The translations under genes were made by a program, and so were the position numbers. From contig NW_026970609.1 in assembly GCF_963678635.1 (NCBI RefSeq), positions 1 to 64,000 of the forward strand: a stretch of DNA of 64,000 nt, in the 5' to 3' direction. Shown piece after piece: positions 43,810-54,720 of this stretch. Each line of letters starts with the position of its first letter. Position 1 is the first letter of the stretch. The notes below the pieces were generated by a model. The model made no database searches and was not told the origin of the DNA. It saw only the letters and a list, made by a program, of their open reading frames with translations. This DNA comes from Symsagittifera roscoffensis. Its lineage: Eukaryota; Xenacoelomorpha; Acoela; Convolutidae.

Positions 43810-44470
43810 TGAAATCTGGAGTTTTGAATTGTCAAGAAATCTAGTCCTAAGTTTTCGCAATAGATTGGACTTTTTCATATTGTTCTAAAAAAAATTCCAA
43901 AAAATGTCGCCAACTGTTATGGAATCATAAAATTTACCAAATTTTAATATTTTGGACGTAGACTCACGATTATGTAATTTTGAGTGGACTCTGCATAATG
44001 ATAGAAGAAAAATTTACGATCCGATATCAAAAAAAAAGAACTTATAGAATATCGTAGAAATTGAAAACAATGGAAAAATAATCAGTCTGTACAACTACAA
44101 AGAGAAGAATATGGTAATTCACTCGATATAATTCCTATATTACTAGATTATGTGGGGAACTTCGAGAAAACGTGTATCCTTATTGACCAATGCACTGTAA
44201 AAGTTGAACTTGCAGAAACTGAATGAAATTCTTTCAGTTTTTGAGAATAGAAAGCAAAGTTTCTCATGAAAAACTGAAAAAAAAAATTATTTCTTTGTAC
44301 CTGAATTGTTTTTTACCCGGACAAAAATTTGAAAGAAATGGACCAAAATTTCCTTTTGGAGGATTAATTGGATACGGAAATTTGTGCATAGATTATTTTT
44401 TTGCAGACTCCAAAAATGTTTAGACTACATGCAATTCTACATGAGTCGACTGAATCTGTGAAATATACTA
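43810..44470 (+). pseudogene. G2 gene, copy 1a
   Basis: Readable blocks are KKFQKMSPTVMES near 43,890, LDVDSRLCNFEWTLHND near 43,950, NIVEIENNGKIISLYNYKEK near 44,050, and, in the open stretch 44,223-44,423, ISLYLNCFLPGQKFERNGPK with FPFGGLIGYGNLCIDYFFAD. The gene lies between P and D. I do not recognise it; the FPFGGLIGYG block is the best marker of the family. Confidence 0.45.
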
Positions 44471-44619
44471 CAAAAAGTTGACCTAGGTATTGTTATGTTG
44501 CACCTAGACTCCCAGATCATGCTTTCTTAGTCAAGTGACTGGATTACTTTTCTGTTTATTTTAAATTATTTGCTTCATTAGTACATTGTTCGACTTTTAA
44601 TTATTTTTTCCAAAAAAAA

Positions 44620-45115
44620 CTCCAGAGAAAACAGTTAACAGAAAGAGTCTTGTTTTTTTTGGATATTGAATGTTTCGAAAACAAAACAGTGAAAAAATTA
44701 GGAGTTTATAAGGAAGGACAAGCTGCAGGATATTCGATTCTTCATCCCAAAAAACTCAAACTTACATCTCAATCTTCTTGGTGTACAAAACATCTTCATG
44801 GAATCAGTTGGAATAGTGGTTACAAAAAAGATAGTGAACTTGCAAAAATATTGGCAATTCTAGAACCCACATAAAAGGAGTTTTTTGCAAAAGTAAAAAA
44901 AATTTTAAGAGTTTGTCAGAGGATTTGGGAAAAAAAAAGATTAATAATTTGGATGACTACGCTTGCCCTAAATTTCAATTTTTGATATTCAAAGATGGAG
45001 AATATGATTGGATGTGTAGCAATTACCAAATTTGTCATGCAAAAAACTTCTTTCTATAGGAAGAAAAGCATTTCCATAAGGAACATGAATTCGAAGTTTT
45101 TAACAAATTGTAAAT
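44620..45115 (+). pseudogene. D gene, DEDD-nuclease-like protein, copy 1a
   Basis: The open stretch 44,650-44,874 encodes FLDIECFENKTVKKLGVYKE, then GYSILHPKKLKLTSQSSWC, TKHLHGISWNSGYKKDSEL and ILEPT. Later blocks, after a stop, are EFFAKV, LDDYACPK, KDGEYDWMCSNYQICH. The start hydrophobic-D-x-E matches motif I of DEDD-type 3'-5' exonucleases (DnaQ-like), and later acidic and His residues could complete a site, but only motif I is convincing. Proteins of this type sit beside other Polinton genes in several invertebrates. A nuclease role is inference. The gene precedes a second G2-D pair. Confidence 0.5.
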
Positions 45116-45119
45116 TATA

Positions 45120-45560
45120 AATTGAACTTATAAAATATCGTAGAAATGGAAAACAATGGAAAAAAAATCAATCTGTACAACTAGAAAGAGAAGAATATGG
45201 TAAATTAATCGAAAAAGTTCCTCCCTTACTAGATTATGTAGGGACCTTCGAGAAAACTTGTATCCGTATTGACGAATGCACTGTAAAAATTGAACGTGCA
45301 GAAATTGCATGAAAATCTTATCATTTTTGAGATTATAAATGCAAAGTTTCTCATGAAAAGCAAAAAGAAAAAATTTTTTTTTGGTACCTGTTTTGTTTTC
45401 TACCCGGACGTAAAATTGAAAGAAATAGACCAAAAATTTCCGTTCGGAGGACTAATTGAATACGGAAATTTCTGTATAGATTATTTTTTTGCAGACTCCA
45501 AAAGTGTTTAGACTACATGCAGTTTTACATGAATCGACTGTATCTCTGAAATCTACTACG
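45120..45560 (+). pseudogene. G2 gene, copy 1b (C-terminal two thirds)
   Basis: It restarts inside G2 (ATAGAATATCGTAGAAATGG-type block, here TAAAATATCG) and runs to the G2 end. The open stretch 45,290-45,511 encodes KIDQKFPFGGLIEYGNFCID-like residues, with I-E for the I-G of copy 1a. The G2-D pair is thus repeated inside the element. Confidence 0.45.
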
Positions 45561-45714
45561 AAAAAGGACCTGGGTATTGTTATGTTGCACCTAGTCTCCC
45601 AGCTCATGCCTTCTTGGTCAAGTGACTGGATTACTTTTCTGTTTTTTTATTAAATTATTTTCTTTATCATATGCATTGTTCGATTTTTAATTATTTTAAC
45701 CAAAAAAATTCCAG

Positions 45715-46195
45715 AGAAAACAGTTACATAAAGAGTCATGTTATTTTGAATAATGATTGTTTCGAAAACAAAACAGTGAAAAAAAGGAGTATATTAGGAA
45801 AGACACGCTGCAGGATTTTCCTTTCTTCCTCCCAAGAAATTCAAACCATTATCCCAATCTTCTTGGTGTACAAATTATCTTCATGGAATCAGTTGGCGTA
45901 GTGGTTACAAAAAAGATAGTGAACTTGAGAAAATATTGGCGAATCCAGAACCCACAGAAACGGAGTTTTTTGCAAACTTTATGAAAATTTAAAATTTCTG
46001 TCAGAATTTTTGGAAGAAAAGATCAATAATTTGGATGACTACGCTTGCCATAAAGTTCGATTTCTGATATTCAAAGATGAAGAAAATGATTGGAGGTGTA
46101 GCAATTACCCAGTTTGTCATGCAAAACTCTTCGCTCTATAGGACGAAAAGCATTTTGGTAAGCAACATGAACTCGAAGTTTTTTAACATATTGAA
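45715..46195 (+). pseudogene. D gene, copy 1b
   Basis: Blocks in order: NDCFENKTVKK (the DIE motif replaced by LNND), SFLPPKKFKP-like, TKLSSWNQL region, KKDSELEKIL, EPTETEFFAN, LDDYAC, KDEENDWRCSNYPVCH. The first acidic motif differs from copy 1a. Frame changes interrupt it at several A-runs. Confidence 0.5.
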
Positions 46196-47270
46196 ATTAT
46201 AATCAAGTTAATGTTTTACTTTTCTTAAATTTTAATTAAATTTTCCTGTCAACTTTTTCTTTCTAGAGTTAAAATGATCGATCATTGTGACTGCCCGTAA
46301 ATTTAGGAACTTTTGTTTTTGATGAAGAAAATCATCAACGAAGATCATGGAAAGTGTTTGGACGTTCATGTAAAAGATCTCTTCTAGTGTTTTTTTTGCC
46401 AGATCTTTGTAGTTTTGATGCTAGTATATGCAATCGTTCGAATTATATTATCCACAACATGTGCAGAAACAATAGTTTGGGTAACCATCCTATCAAGTAC
46501 AGCGGTTATTTTCTATCTTCTGCAAAGCTTTGAAAAAGTTATATCTACCAAAGAACGAATATTTAATTCCCTATTTGGACCAACTGGATCTTAAGACTTT
46601 CTTTTTTTTCATTGGTTGAAAATTTTTTACTTTTTAACTAGCGTTCGACAATTTTTTTAATCAACATTATCAACCTCTTCATAGTCAAATGCAGAGGATT
46701 TCGACGAGATTGAAAATCTTCCGATTTACGGAAGTAATAATCTGCTCATATTTGATTATTCTTGTGAAGAAATTTCAAACTTCAAACTATTTGTAAAAAA
46801 TGTCACTGATTGGAGACGCAGGGGTCTGAATACAATATACATCAAACACAAATTATTTCATCAAAAAAAAATGGGAAAAGATGTACAGTTACAAAGCACA
46901 CACAAAGCCTTGTTCAAGTCACCGAGAGATGCTTTACAAATCAAAGCTTAAGTCAACAGCTAGGTCAATTGAAGGAGTGGTATCAAGATGCAACATCTGT
47001 TCCTCATGGTCATTTAACTAATGATTTAACACCAGAAGCGTTGATTCACTTAGGTTTTGCTCAAAGAGTGGTTCAATTGCAACAAATTTTATTTACCAGC
47101 TGGAGTAGAGACAAATTTTGCGGACGATGTGTACACAATACATCTGTATTCTATCAATATTTCGAAAACTTTCTCTATGGCTTCGAAAACAAATCACTCT
47201 GAATTGTTCAAAAAATTTCAATCAGTTTCTGAATGAGTGTCCAAAATCTATTAAGAGGAGAGCTGCGAGA
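46196..47270 (+). pseudogene. ATP: Packaging ATPase, copy 1
   Basis: Blocks in order: HCDCP and FDEENHQR near 46,290, FDASICNRSNYIIHN near 46,420, a broken Walker A (GPTGS followed by a stop near 46,575), the GSNNLLIFDYSCEEISN Walker B strand near 46,730 (second D of the DD pair replaced by Y), and the open stretch 46,810-47,202 with SLSQQLGQLKEWYQDATSVP and HGHLTNDLTPEAL. The end block FHSVSE-like, RRAARTS follows near 47,250. Loss of GK and of one Asp would abolish ATP hydrolysis. Confidence 0.75.
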
Positions 47271-47299
47271 ACTTCATAAATACACGTAGTAATAAATTG

Positions 47300-48312
47300 A
47301 AAAAAAATTTCATGTTTAACACAAAAGAAGAAATAATTTACTTTCAACTATAGGATTTCAATTGATATATATCATCACTCTTTTTGTCATTAAACTATTG
47401 ACAAAGCATAGAACAGTTTGTTTTTATTCCGTACTCAATTTATCAATCACAAAGTTCACTTCCAACGAAAAAAAAACCGGAACAAAAAGAAAAGAGGAGA
47501 TTGTACCAAAAATTTCGATAATGTTTACTGTTCTGTAAATCTGAGGTTGAAAACGATAAACAATAAGCACCTTATTGATTTGATTTTGAATTATCCTTGA
47601 AAAAACTCAGCCAGTCAGAAAAACCATATTAGATATTTGAGATACAAAAGAATCTAATGTAGACTTTGTGTGCGCACTAAAGCGAAAAAAAAACACAGAA
47701 TTTCTAGAAAATTACTTTTTACTATTTTCGAAGCGATTCAAACTTCATTTAGATTTGTTTTTAGCAAGAACGCCAAAACAAAAGACAGAGGAACTTGGAT
47801 CTCTTTCATAATCTGAAAAGATAAGACTAAAAAGATTGTATTTTAGCGGTAGATCGAGTGTTTTATCAAAAAATAAACTAGAACAATTCTTACAAACCAA
47901 GACAACGTATACAAAATTTGGTTCATCAATCAGACGTTTCCGCTCAAGCTTTTTCTAAATATACATTTGAATTCTGGGGTATAGACTTGTTTTTTTTGAC
48001 CAGTTAGTCAGTCATAACAATTCAGTCAAGAAATTATGAGTTGCTGTAGATATTTTTTCGAGATTTGTCAGAGTTCGAACATTGTAAACAAAGTATGCTA
48101 AAGATTCTTTACAAGCTTTCAAAATGATGACTTCTCGAAAAAAAAAATTTCCAAAAAACTTTGGGTTGATAACGGAACAGATTAAGGGGGGGGGAACCTT
48201 TAAAAAGTTTTGGAAAAAACAATACATTGAGGTTTACTCAGCAAGGAGTGAAACAAAAACTGCATTTGCTGAGAAAGCGATTCAGTCTTTAAAAAATATG
48301 ATATATCGTTAC
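47300..48312 (+). pseudogene. INT: Integrase, copy 1, C-terminally truncated
   Basis: The N-terminal segment NKHLIDLILNYP is at 47,561-47,596. The core shows FWGIDLFF (first Asp, near 47,974), LWVDNGTE-like LGLITEQIKGGGTF in the other frame (second Asp, near 48,166), and the open stretch 48,124-48,411 with IEVYSARSETKTAFAEKAIQ and SLKNMIYRYI (Glu of the DDE triad). So all three acidic residues can be found, in three frames. A run of nine G at 48,185 shifts the frame. The C-terminal domain and gene Y are deleted; the next sequence is X. Confidence 0.75.
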
Positions 48313-48645
48313 ATTGATTGTTTTTATTTTTCAAGGAAAAGCAAGACAGCGTGGATGAGGTTTTGGTGCCATTGCACAAACTATTGGGAGAACAGCAGTT
48401 TCATTCATTAAAAAAATATTGTCCCAGCTGAAAAAATAATCAGAGCAAGTTTATTTGAAATTGCTGCAATAGAGATTGTAGTAGTTGTTGGTGGATGAAA
48501 AAAAAACTTTTGCAAAAAAAGTTGGAACAAAAACAGTTCGAAAACAGATGGGGGTTGGTGAAGAACAAGAAAAATGATTTCTCGAAAAAGTTGTTCGAAA
48601 AAAAGTCGCTCTCGCAAAAACATTTTCGACCAACTAAAAAGAGTA
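48313..48645 (+). pseudogene. X gene, copy 1
   Basis: It begins inside X because of the deletion. RQRG then GFGAIAQTIG near 48,345, FIKKILSQL-like near 48,405 and VGTKTVRKQMGVGEEQEKX-type residues near 48,520 follow in different frames, then SRKSCSKKSRSRKNIFDQL near 48,580. The Lys/Arg/Ser-rich tail is typical of X. Confidence 0.55.
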
Positions 48646-49328
48646 ATAATCAAAGTAGTCGTTTTCGTTACGCAGCTTTTACATTTTCTTCTTTGGAGAT
48701 TTTTGATATAGTCCCACTTTTGGAAAGAATTTTTTCATCTTACACATAAAAATATTTTTCCCAGTACTTCTCTAGATGAAAGCAGCAATAAGTTCGAATT
48801 TGAGAAGACCGTAATCTTCGATTGGATATGCGTGATAAGTACCTCCGTTTAAAACTTCAATTATTCAAAACAAGATTGTTTGATACTTCAAAAAGAGCAG
48901 AACATAAAGCAAAATCGGAGGAAGATTCAGATGAGGAACCGCAGACTTCTTTCACTCATACAAACAATCTACTAAAATCTCTAAACTCCAGTTGTGAATT
49001 TTATTTTGATAATACATTGGTTTAAAACGCCAATGGATTATATCCTCATAAAGCACAATTATCGGACAAATTCAACTCGTCGACAATGAGTAATAAACGA
49101 ATAATTGCCTGTCACGGATTTAGTGTTTAAGAATCTCCAGAAGCATTTGATATGCATCGGTTCACTGATAGAACAATTTTCGGGATAACTTTTTCACTTT
49201 ATGGCAGGCTTGCCATAAATTTAGTTATTTGTGGAAAGTTATTACTACCAAAAACCACTGTTCAAAATAAACGAATTCGAGGTAGACCTTATTCTTACAA
49301 GCTGCCTGATAATCCAAATGTTAATCTC
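48646..49328 (+). pseudogene. MCP: Capsid protein, copy 1, truncated by the duplication join
   Basis: Blocks in order: NNQSSRFRYAAFTFSSLEIF (48,640 on), the MRDKYLRLKLQLFKTRLFDT segment (48,822-49,025) with EEPQTSFTHTNNLLKSLNSS and EFYFDN, then FSLYGRLAINLVICGKLLLP (49,190 on) and RGRPYSYKLPDNPNVNL, where it ends. The last third is replaced by the spacer that precedes P of the second copy. Confidence 0.8.
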
Positions 49329-49419
49329 ACAACCATTTTTCTCTTTTCTCTTCATCTGATCAGTATGTTTTTTTATGGAAAATGTTTTCAAGAAAAGACA
49401 CTAGTCCCAATTATAGTGA

Positions 49420-49886
49420 CTCCTCAAAAAATAAAAAAAGAATTGGGAGGTTTCCTTGGTGTCAAAAATCCTGCAAGGGGTAAATTTATTTTGAACCATG
49501 CTTTCAAATTTTCAAGAAAACTGAGTTGGGACAAATCGGCAAAAGCAGCAAGTATATCCCGGTGAAAAAAAAAGAAGAAGCAATCTCGGCAACTACAAAA
49601 ACTGTTATTCACGATGCTGACAACCTTGGATTCAGCTATGGATCAGGAGTTTGCCAACTGCAACAAAGTGTATGACATAGCAACTTACAATAGAAAACAA
49701 GTTTGTGTCAAGATCAATATGTAAAATGTTAACAAACCTCCATACATCCAGTTTAGACACTTCACGGCAAAAGAGAAAGAATCAATGAAACAAATTGCCT
49801 ATGTCAACTATACTTTGAACAAATTCAAAGAACTGTCTCGATATTTGGGAGATGTCGTGTTTATTGAGAACTGTAATGTACGATAA
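49420..49886 (+). pseudogene. P gene (PC4-like), copy 2
   Basis: The open stretch 49,152-49,565 carries KKELGGFLGVKNPARGKFIL and NHAFKFSRKLSWDKSAKAAS in frame with the truncated MCP. The PC4-like part starts at 49,637 (MDQEFANCNKVYDIATYNRK) and has a stop in KINMXNVNKPPY. The end KFKELSRYLGDVVFIENC is intact. Confidence 0.5.
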
Positions 49887-49959
49887 ATTGTTTCATTTAT
49901 TTTTTTGTCTTTTAATTGAAATCTTTGTCCTAAAAGTCATTTTTCATTTAGCACTTGCG

Positions 49960-50590
49960 TTGAAATCTGGAGTTTTGAATTGTCAAGAAATCTAGTCTTA
50001 AATTTTTGCAATAGATTGGACTTTTTCATATTGTTCAAAAAAAAATCCAAAAAATGTCGCCAACTGTTATGGAATCACAAAACTTATCAAATTTTAAAAT
50101 TTTGGACGTAGACTCGCGAAAATGTAATTTTGAGTGGACTCTGCATAATGATAGAAGAGAAATTTACATTCCGATATCAAAAAAAAGAACTTATAGAATA
50201 TCGTAGAAATTGAAAACAATGGAAAAATAATCAGTCTGTACAACTACAAAGAGAAGAATATGGTAATTTAATCGATATAATTCCTATATTAAAAGATTAT
50301 GTGAGGAACTTCGAGAAAACTTGTATCCCTATTGACGAATGCACTGTAAAAATTGAACATGCAGAAACTGAATGAAATTCTATTAATTTTTGAGAATATA
50401 AAGCAAAATTTCTCATGAAAAACAGAAAGAAAAAAATTTATTTCTTTGTACCTGTATTGTTTTTTACCCGGACAACATTTTGAAAGAAATGGACCAAAAT
50501 TTCCTTTTGGAGGATTAATTGGATACGGAATTTTGTGCATAGATTATTTTTTTGCAGAATCCAAAAATGTTTAGACTACATGCAATTCTA
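49960..50590 (+). pseudogene. G2 gene, copy 2a
   Basis: Nearly identical to 43,810-44,470, with LDVDSRKCNFEWTLHNDRRE near 50,105 and FPFGGLIGYGILCIDYFFAE near 50,500. Frame changes at the same A-runs show that decay began before the duplication. Confidence 0.45.
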
Positions 50591-50754
50591 CATGAGTCGA
50601 CTGAATCTGTGAAATCTACTACAAAAAACTGACCTGGGTATTGTTATGTTGCACCTAGACTCCCAGTTCATGCTTTCTTAGTCAAGTGACTGGGTTACTT
50701 TTCTGTTTATTATTAAAGTATTTGTTTCATAAGTACATTGTTCGATTTTTAATT

Positions 50755-51175
50755 AGTGAAAAAATTAGGAGTTTATAAGGAAGGACAAGCTGCAGGATAT
50801 TCCTTTCTTCATCCCAAAAAACCCAAACTAACATCTCAATCTTCTTGGTGTACAAAGCATCTTCATGGAATCAGTTGGAATAGTGGTTAAGAAAAAGATA
50901 GTGAACTTGAAAAAAGATTGGCAATTCTAGAACCCACATAAATGCAGTTTTTTGCAAAATTTAAAAAAACTTTAAGAGTTTGCCAGAAGATTTGGGAAAA
51001 AAAGATTAATAATTTGGATGACTACGCTTGCCCTAAATTTTAATTTTTGATATTCAAAGATGAAGAATATGATTGGATGTGTAGCAATTACCAAATTTGT
51101 CATGCAAAAAACTTCTTTCTATAGGAAGAAAAGCATTTCCATAAGGAACATGAATTCGAAGTTTTTAACAAATTG
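50755..51175 (+). pseudogene. D gene, copy 2a, N-terminal deletion
   Basis: It starts directly with VKKLGVYKEGQAAGYSFLHP, so the FLDIE motif is deleted relative to copy 1a. TSQSSWCTKHLHGISWNSG follows, then a stop, then DSELEKRLAILEP and the MTTLAL/LDDYACPK and MKNMIGC/DEEYDWMCSNYQICH blocks. Confidence 0.5.
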
Positions 51176-51179
51176 TAAA

Positions 51180-51650
51180 TTATAAATTGAACTTATAGAA
51201 TATCGTAGAAATGGAAAACAATGGAAAAAAATCAATCTGTACAACTAGAAAAAGAAGAATATGGTAAATTAATCGAAAAAGTTCCTCCCTTACTAGATTA
51301 TGTAGGGACCTTCGAGAAAACTTGTATCCTTATTGACGAACGCACTGTAAAAAATGAACGTGCAGAAATTGAAAGAAATTCTTATCATTTTTGAGATTAT
51401 AAAAGCAAAGTTTCTCATGAAAAGCAAAATGAAAAAATTTATTTCTTGGTACCTGTTTTGTTTTCTACACGGACGTAAAATTGAAAGAAATAGACCATAA
51501 ATTTCCGTTCGGAGGACTAATTGAATACGGAAATTTCTGTATAGATTTTTTTTTGCAGACTCCAAAAGTGTTTAGACTACATGCAGTTCTACATGAATCG
51601 ACTGGATCTCTGAAATCTACTACGAAAATGGACCTGGGTACTGTTATGTT
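51180..51650 (+). pseudogene. G2 gene, copy 2b
   Basis: It matches 45,120-45,560. The open stretch 51,481-51,693 encodes KEIDHKFPFGGLIEYGNFCI, then FRLHAVLHESTGSLKSTTKM. This shows that the frame continues past the FPFGGLI block to FRLHAVLHEST and further, so the conserved text after that block is coding in origin. Confidence 0.45.
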
Positions 51651-51774
51651 GCACCTAGTCTCCCTGGGGGCTCATGCCTTCTTAGTAAAGTGACTGGATT
51701 ACTTTTCTGTTTTTTTATTAAATTATTTTCTTCTTTAGTATATGCATTGTTCGATTTTAAATTATTTTAACCAA

Positions 51775-52245
51775 AAAAACTCCAGAGAAAACATTTACAG
51801 TAAAAGTCATGTTATTTTGGATAATGATGGTTTCGAAAACAAAACAGTGAAAAAATAAGGAGTTTATCAGGAAGGACACGCTGCAGGATTTTCCTTTCTT
51901 CCTCCCAAAAAATTCAAACCAACATCCCAATCTTATTGGTGTACAAAACATCTTCATGGAATCAGTTGGAGTAGTGGTTACAAAAAATATAGTGAACTTG
52001 AAAAATTTTTGGCGAATCTAGAACCCACAGAAACGGAGTTTTTTGGCAAACTTTATGAAAGTTTAAAATTTCTGTCAGAATTTTTGGAAGAAAAGATCAA
52101 TGTTTGGATGACTACGCTTGCCCTAAAGTTCGATTTCTGATATTCAAAGATGAAGAAAATGATTGAAGGTGTAGCAAACACCCAATTTGTCATGCAAAAC
52201 TCTTCGCTCTATAGGACAAAAAGCATGTTTGTAAGCAACATGAAA
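51775..52245 (+). pseudogene. D gene, copy 2b
   Basis: Blocks: LDNDGFENKTVKK (motif I altered), FLPPKKFKPTSQSYWC, TKHLHGISWSSGYKKYSELE, EPTETEFFGKLYESLKFLSE, and LTLYRTKSMFVSN-like residues at the end. It differs from copy 1b by some substitutions and single-base indels. Confidence 0.5.
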
Positions 52246-53335
52246 TCGAAGTTTTTTAACATATTGAAATTTATAGTCATGTTAATGTTTTACTTTTCTG
52301 AAATTTTAATTAAATATCCTTGTCAACTTTTTCTTTCTAGAGTTAAGATGATCAATCATTGTGACTGCCCGTAAATTTAGGAATTTTTATTTTTGATGAA
52401 GAAAATCATCAACGAAGATCATGGAAAGTGTTTGGAAGTTCATGTAAAATATCTCTTAGTGTTTTTTTTGCCAGATCTTTGTAGTTTTGATGCTAGTATG
52501 TGCAATCATTCGAATTATATTATCCACAACATGTGCAGAAACAATAGTTTGGGTAACTATCCTATCAAGTACAGCGGTTATTTTCTATCTTCTGCAAAGC
52601 TCTGAAAAAGTTATATATACCAAAGAACGAGTATTTAATTCCCTATTTGGACCAACTGGATCTTAAGACATTCTTTTTCTTCATTGGTTGAAAATTTGTA
52701 CTTTTTAACTAGCGTTCGACAATTTTTTTAATCAACATTGTTAACCTCTTCATAGTCAAATGCAAAGGATTTTGACTTGATTGAAAATCTTCCGATTTAC
52801 GGAACTAATAATCTGCTCATATTTGATTATTCTTGTGAAGAAATTTCAATCTCCAAACTATTTGTAAAAAATGTCACTGATTGGTGACGCAGGGTTCTGA
52901 ATACCATATACATCAAACACTAATCATTTCATCAAAGTAAAATGGGAAGGGATGTAGAGTTACAAAGCACACACAAAGCATTGTTCAAGTCACCGAGATA
53001 TGCTTTTCAAATCAAACCTTAAGTCAACAACTAGGTCATTTGAAGGAGTGGTATCAAGATGCAACATCTGTTCCTCCTGGTCATTTAACTAATGATTTAA
53101 CACCAAAAGCAGTTTATTCCCTCAGGTGTTGCTCAAAGAGTGGTTCAGTTGCAACAAATTGTTTTCACCAGCTGGAATAGAGACAAATTTTGCGGACATC
53201 TGTATTCTATCAATATTTCGAAAACTTTCTCTAAGACTTCGGAAACAAATCACTCTGAATTGTCCAAAAGATTTCAATCAGTTTCTGAGTGAGTGTCCAA
53301 AATCTATTAAGAGGAGAGCTGCGAGAACTTCATAA
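52246..53335 (+). pseudogene. ATP: Packaging ATPase, copy 2
   Basis: Same order as copy 1: KIINEDHGKCLEVHVKYLLV and DLCSFDASMCNHSNYIIHNM (52,393-52,605), the broken GPTGS-stop Walker A near 52,660, the NNLLIFDYSCEEIS strand near 52,810, the GHLKEWYQDATSVPPGHLTN block near 53,035, and KRFQSVSE, CPKSIKRRAARTS at the end. Shared loss of Walker A predates the duplication. Confidence 0.75.
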
Positions 53336-53359
53336 ATATACGTAGTAAAATATCGAAAA

Positions 53360-54720
53360 GAAATTTCATGTTTAACACAAAAGAAGAAATAATTTACTTT
53401 CAACTATAGGATTTCAATTGATATATATCATCTCTCTTTTTGTCATTAAACTATTAACATAGCATAGAACAGTTTGTTTTCATTCCGTACTCAATTTATC
53501 AATCACAAAGTACGCTTCCAACGAAAAAAAAAAACCGGAACAAAAAAAAGAAAAGAGGAGATTACACTAAAAATGTTCGACTCTCTTTACTGTTCTGTAA
53601 ATCAGAGGTTGAAAACGATAAACAAAAAGCACCTTATTGATTTGATTTTGAATTCTCCAAGAAAAAAACTCAGCCAGTCAGAAAAATCATATTAGATGTT
53701 TGAGATACAAAAGAATCTAATGTAGACTTTGTGTGCGCACTAAAGCGAAAAAAAAACACAGAATTTCCAGAAAATTATTTTTCACTATTTTCGAAGCAAT
53801 TCAAATTTCATCTAGATTTGTTTTTAGCAAGAACGCCAAAACAAAAGACAGAGAAACTTGGATCTTTTTCATAATCTGAAAAGATAAGACTAAAAACATT
53901 GTATTTTAGCGGTAGAGCGAGTGTTTTATCAAAAAAGAAACATGAACAATTCTTACAAACCAAGACAACGTATACAAAATTTGGTTCACCAATGAGGCGT
54001 TTCCGAGAACTTCAAGCTTTTTCCAAATATACATTTGAATTCTGGGGTATATACTTGTTTTTTTTGACCAGCTAGTCAGTCAAAACCATTCAGTCAAGAA
54101 TTTATGAGTTGCTGTAGATATTTTTTCGAGATTTGTCAGAGTTCGAACATCGTAAAAAAAGTAGGCTAAAGACTCTTTACAAGCTTTCAAAATGATGACT
54201 TCTCGAAAAAAAAATTTCCAAAAAACTTTGGGTTGATAACGGAACAGATTAAGGGGGGGGGGAAACTTTAAAAAGTTTTGGAAAGAAAAATACATTGAGG
54301 TTTACTCAGCAATGAGTGAAACAAAAACTGCATTTGCTGAGAAAGCGATTCAGTCTTTTAAAAATATGATATATCGTTACATTGAAGAGCATGGTGAAAA
54401 ATTAATGTCTAATTCTAATTGTCTTAAAAATCGATCTGTTGAAAAACCTCCGAGATATGTGATAAATATTGATTTTTCATCAACTTCGTACAACCAAAAT
54501 GAAAATTTTTAAACCAGTAGTCAAAAATGGGGATAGAGTGAGAAATTCGAAAAAGAACATTCTCTTCCGAAAGGGATACGATCCACTTTTTACAGAAGAA
54601 TTTTTGTAAGTCTTAGCATTATCTACCAAAAAAACCTCCTGCATACATCATCAAAGATCTCGAAAAAGAAGAATTTCTGGGAATTTTTTATGGAAAATAG
54701 CTGAGAAAATGTTCAGATTA
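53360..54720 (+). pseudogene. INT: Integrase, copy 2, near full length
   Basis: The most complete integrase here. The N-terminal segment LKTINKKHLIDLILNSPRKK is at 53,610-53,669; then FWGIYLFF near 54,044 (first core Asp replaced by Tyr; copy 1 has Asp), the LWVDNGTD second-Asp block near 54,227, and the open stretch 54,312-54,512 with SETKTAFAEKAIQSFKNMIY, EEHGEKL and NRSVEKPPRYV. The C-terminal domain reads VKNGDRVRNSKKNILFRKGY near 54,520, and DLEKEEFLGIFYGK near 54,655. A G-run at 54,252 and several stops break it. It is directly followed by Y. Confidence 0.8.

Larger units (their letters stand above)
43180..49328 (+). repeat. P-to-MCP tandem duplication, copy 1
   Basis: Direct repeat with 49,329-56,585. 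It starts in the N/P spacer and ends in the middle of MCP. The join at 49,328 fuses MCP (DNPNVNL) to the spacer before P at a short shared TTAATCTCA. This copy is about 1.1 kb shorter owing to an internal deletion at 48,313. Confidence 0.95.

Noticed and set aside
45128..51565. Minus-strand frames of 83-101 codons at 45,128, 50,289 and 51,293
   Set aside because: They are antisense to gene G2, whose plus-strand blocks are conserved between elements.
48185..54262. G-runs at 48,185 and 54,250 as programmed frameshift sites
   Set aside because: They lie in an already broken integrase with further stops on both sides; simple homopolymer decay is enough.
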